From contig NZ_JAIQZA010000016.1 of NCBI RefSeq assembly GCF_020164485.1, forward strand, positions 1 through 64,000: 64,000 nt of DNA, in the 5' to 3' direction. This document shows, one piece after another, positions 63,053 through 64,000 of the stretch; position 1 is the stretch's first letter; every line of letters starts with the position of its first letter. Both the position numbers and the translations under genes were made by a program. The DNA comes from Salegentibacter tibetensis (lineage in GTDB: Bacteria; Bacteroidota; Bacteroidia; Flavobacteriales; Flavobacteriaceae). The notes below the pieces were generated by a model that was not told the origin of the DNA, ran no database searches, and was given only the letters and a program-made list of their open reading frames with translations.

Positions 63053-64000
63053 TTACGCCGTTCTTGGATTGGTTTTTTGTGGATCTATTTTTAATTTTTT
63101 AGCAGCCTTTTTTAATTCGTCCAGGCTAATTTGTTCCTGTTTAGCCAGTCCGTAAAGCGCTGCATAAGCAATATGCGCTGCATTGACTTCAAAAAACCCC
63201 CGAAGTGCTTTCCTGTTATCGCTTCTACCAAAACCATCGGTTCCCAAACTAATAAGCTCATCAGGAAAATAAGCAGCCAGGCTTTCGGGAAGGGCTTTAA
63301 CGTAATCTGAGGCAGCCACAAAAGACCCTTTTTCACCTTCTAACTGCTGCTCAATATAATTTTGCTCCTTGTTCACCTGGCCTTTTAATCGATTGTCGCG
63401 TTCGGTATCAATAACATTGTCATATAAAGCCTTATAGCTGGTAATACTCCAAATATCGGTACCCACATCAAACTTTTCCTCCAGTATTGCCGCAGCTTCC
63501 AGCACCTCATTCATAATAGCGCCACTACCAAATAAATGAGCTTTTCTGGTTCTTTTACGTGATTTGGATTTTTTAAATTTATAAAGCCCCTTAAGAATTG
63601 CTTCTTTATCTAAATCTGTAGACATTTCAGGCATAGGATAAGTATCGTTACTAATCGTGACATAGTAAAAAATATCCTCCTTATCTATGTACATTTTTTT
63701 AATTCCTTCTTCTACAATTACCGCCAATTCATAAGCAAAAGCGGGATCGTAAGCCCTCAAATTAGGAAATGCCAGGGCGTATAAATGACTTTGCCCATCC
63801 TGATGCTGCAATCCTTCTCCCGGAATACTGGTCCTTCCTGAAATACCGCCCATTAAAAAACCTTTTGCACCGGCATCTGCAGCGGCCCACATTAAATCCC
63901 CGGTTCTTTGAAAACCAAACATGGAGTAGAAAAAGTAAAACGGAATGGTATTAATGCCGTGAGTAAGATAAGTAGTACCTGCAGCAATAAATTCAGCCAT
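63053..64000 (-). CDS. aceE: Pyruvate dehydrogenase E1, homodimeric type, C-terminal part
   Basis: The last 315 residues of a homodimeric E1; the gene continues past the window edge, so the Met at 64000 need not be the start. Recognisable segments are FYFFYSMFGFQRTGDLMWAA, GRTSIPGEGLQHQDGQSHLY (the second catalytic His region), and LGTDGFGRSDNRKALRGFFE in the C-terminal domain. With thiamine diphosphate it decarboxylates pyruvate and acetylates the lipoyl group of E2. It is the first gene of the aceE-aceF-lpdA operon. Confidence 0.93.
   Translation of the reverse strand: MAEFIAAGTTYLTHGINTIPFYFFYSMFGFQRTGDLMWAAADAGAKGFLMGGISGRTSIPGEGLQHQDGQSHLYALAFPNLRAYDPAFAYELAVIVEEGIKKMYIDKEDIFYYVTISNDTYPMPEMSTDLDKEAILKGLYKFKKSKSRKRTRKAHLFGSGAIMNEVLEAAAILEEKFDVGTDIWSITSYKALYDNVIDTERDNRLKGQVNKEQNYIEQQLEGEKGSFVAASDYVKALPESLAAYFPDELISLGTDGFGRSDNRKALRGFFEVNAAHIAYAALYGLAKQEQISLDELKKAAKKLKIDPQKTNPRTA

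Overview
The window looks like chromosome of a marine-type member of the Flavobacteriaceae (Bacteroidota), close in gene content to the Gramella/Christiangramia, Salegentibacter and Zunongwangia group. The reasons are an AT-rich sequence with mostly poor Shine-Dalgarno sites, a SusC/SusD/SusE locus, many lipoproteins with an acidic stretch after the lipid cysteine, a homodimeric-type pyruvate dehydrogenase, class II ribonucleotide reductase, and dispersed intergenic palindromes typical of this family. The genus is an inference. No rRNA, tRNA or CRISPR array was seen.

Region 1 (1-4750) is accessory DNA. It begins with five 23-bp repeats that look like the end of an IS21-type element which cut off a CFI-box-CTERM gene. 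Then come a small operon of hypothetical proteins and lipoproteins, an XRE regulator, and a 461-aa protein whose C-terminal half carries the three motifs of a family A DNA polymerase. The region ends at a comM (Mg chelatase-like) gene that has lost its C-terminal half.

Region 2 (5.7-25.6 kb) is a starch/maltodextrin locus joined to glycolysis. SusC, SusD, SusE and a surface GH13 amylase run to the right. A LacI regulator, an MFS transporter, beta-phosphoglucomutase, a GH65 phosphorylase, a SusA-like neopullulanase and a second GH13 lipoprotein run to the left, followed by pfkA, gap and a BadF/BadG-type sugar kinase. A shared 14-bp motif (CT[A/C]AAACGTTTTCG) lies upstream of both susC and pfkA, which suggests one LacI regulon covering uptake and glycolysis. 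The expected route is: oligosaccharide import, periplasmic hydrolysis, maltose import, phosphorolysis, glucose-6-phosphate, glycolysis.

Region 3 (26-40 kb) holds the class II ribonucleotide reductase and a leftward sugar cluster: two secreted peptidase/hydrolase genes, aldose epimerase, a sodium/sugar symporter, a Nudix-HTH regulator, a Tat-exported isomerase-like protein and a large clan A glycosidase. Region 4 (40-51.4 kb) is mainly housekeeping (dsbD, tilS, pabB, FMN reductase, DEAD-box helicase, epimerase-like, DUF748, DUF4494) with a ParE-type toxin-antitoxin pair, a broken antitoxin gene, a 79-bp tandem repeat before the helicase, and a heptamer repeat inside pabB.

Region 5 (51.4-60.2 kb) is a second accessory block. 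It has a berberine-bridge-type oxidase, a 1215-aa BTAD regulator with two tandem TolB-like/TPR modules, the decayed end of a paralogue of that regulator, and two paralogous two-domain lipoproteins with cupredoxin-like Cys/His/Met residues transcribed divergently from it. This unit is, with the polymerase-like gene, the best candidate for something undescribed. Region 6 (60.2-64 kb) is the pyruvate dehydrogenase operon (aceE partial, E2, lpdA).
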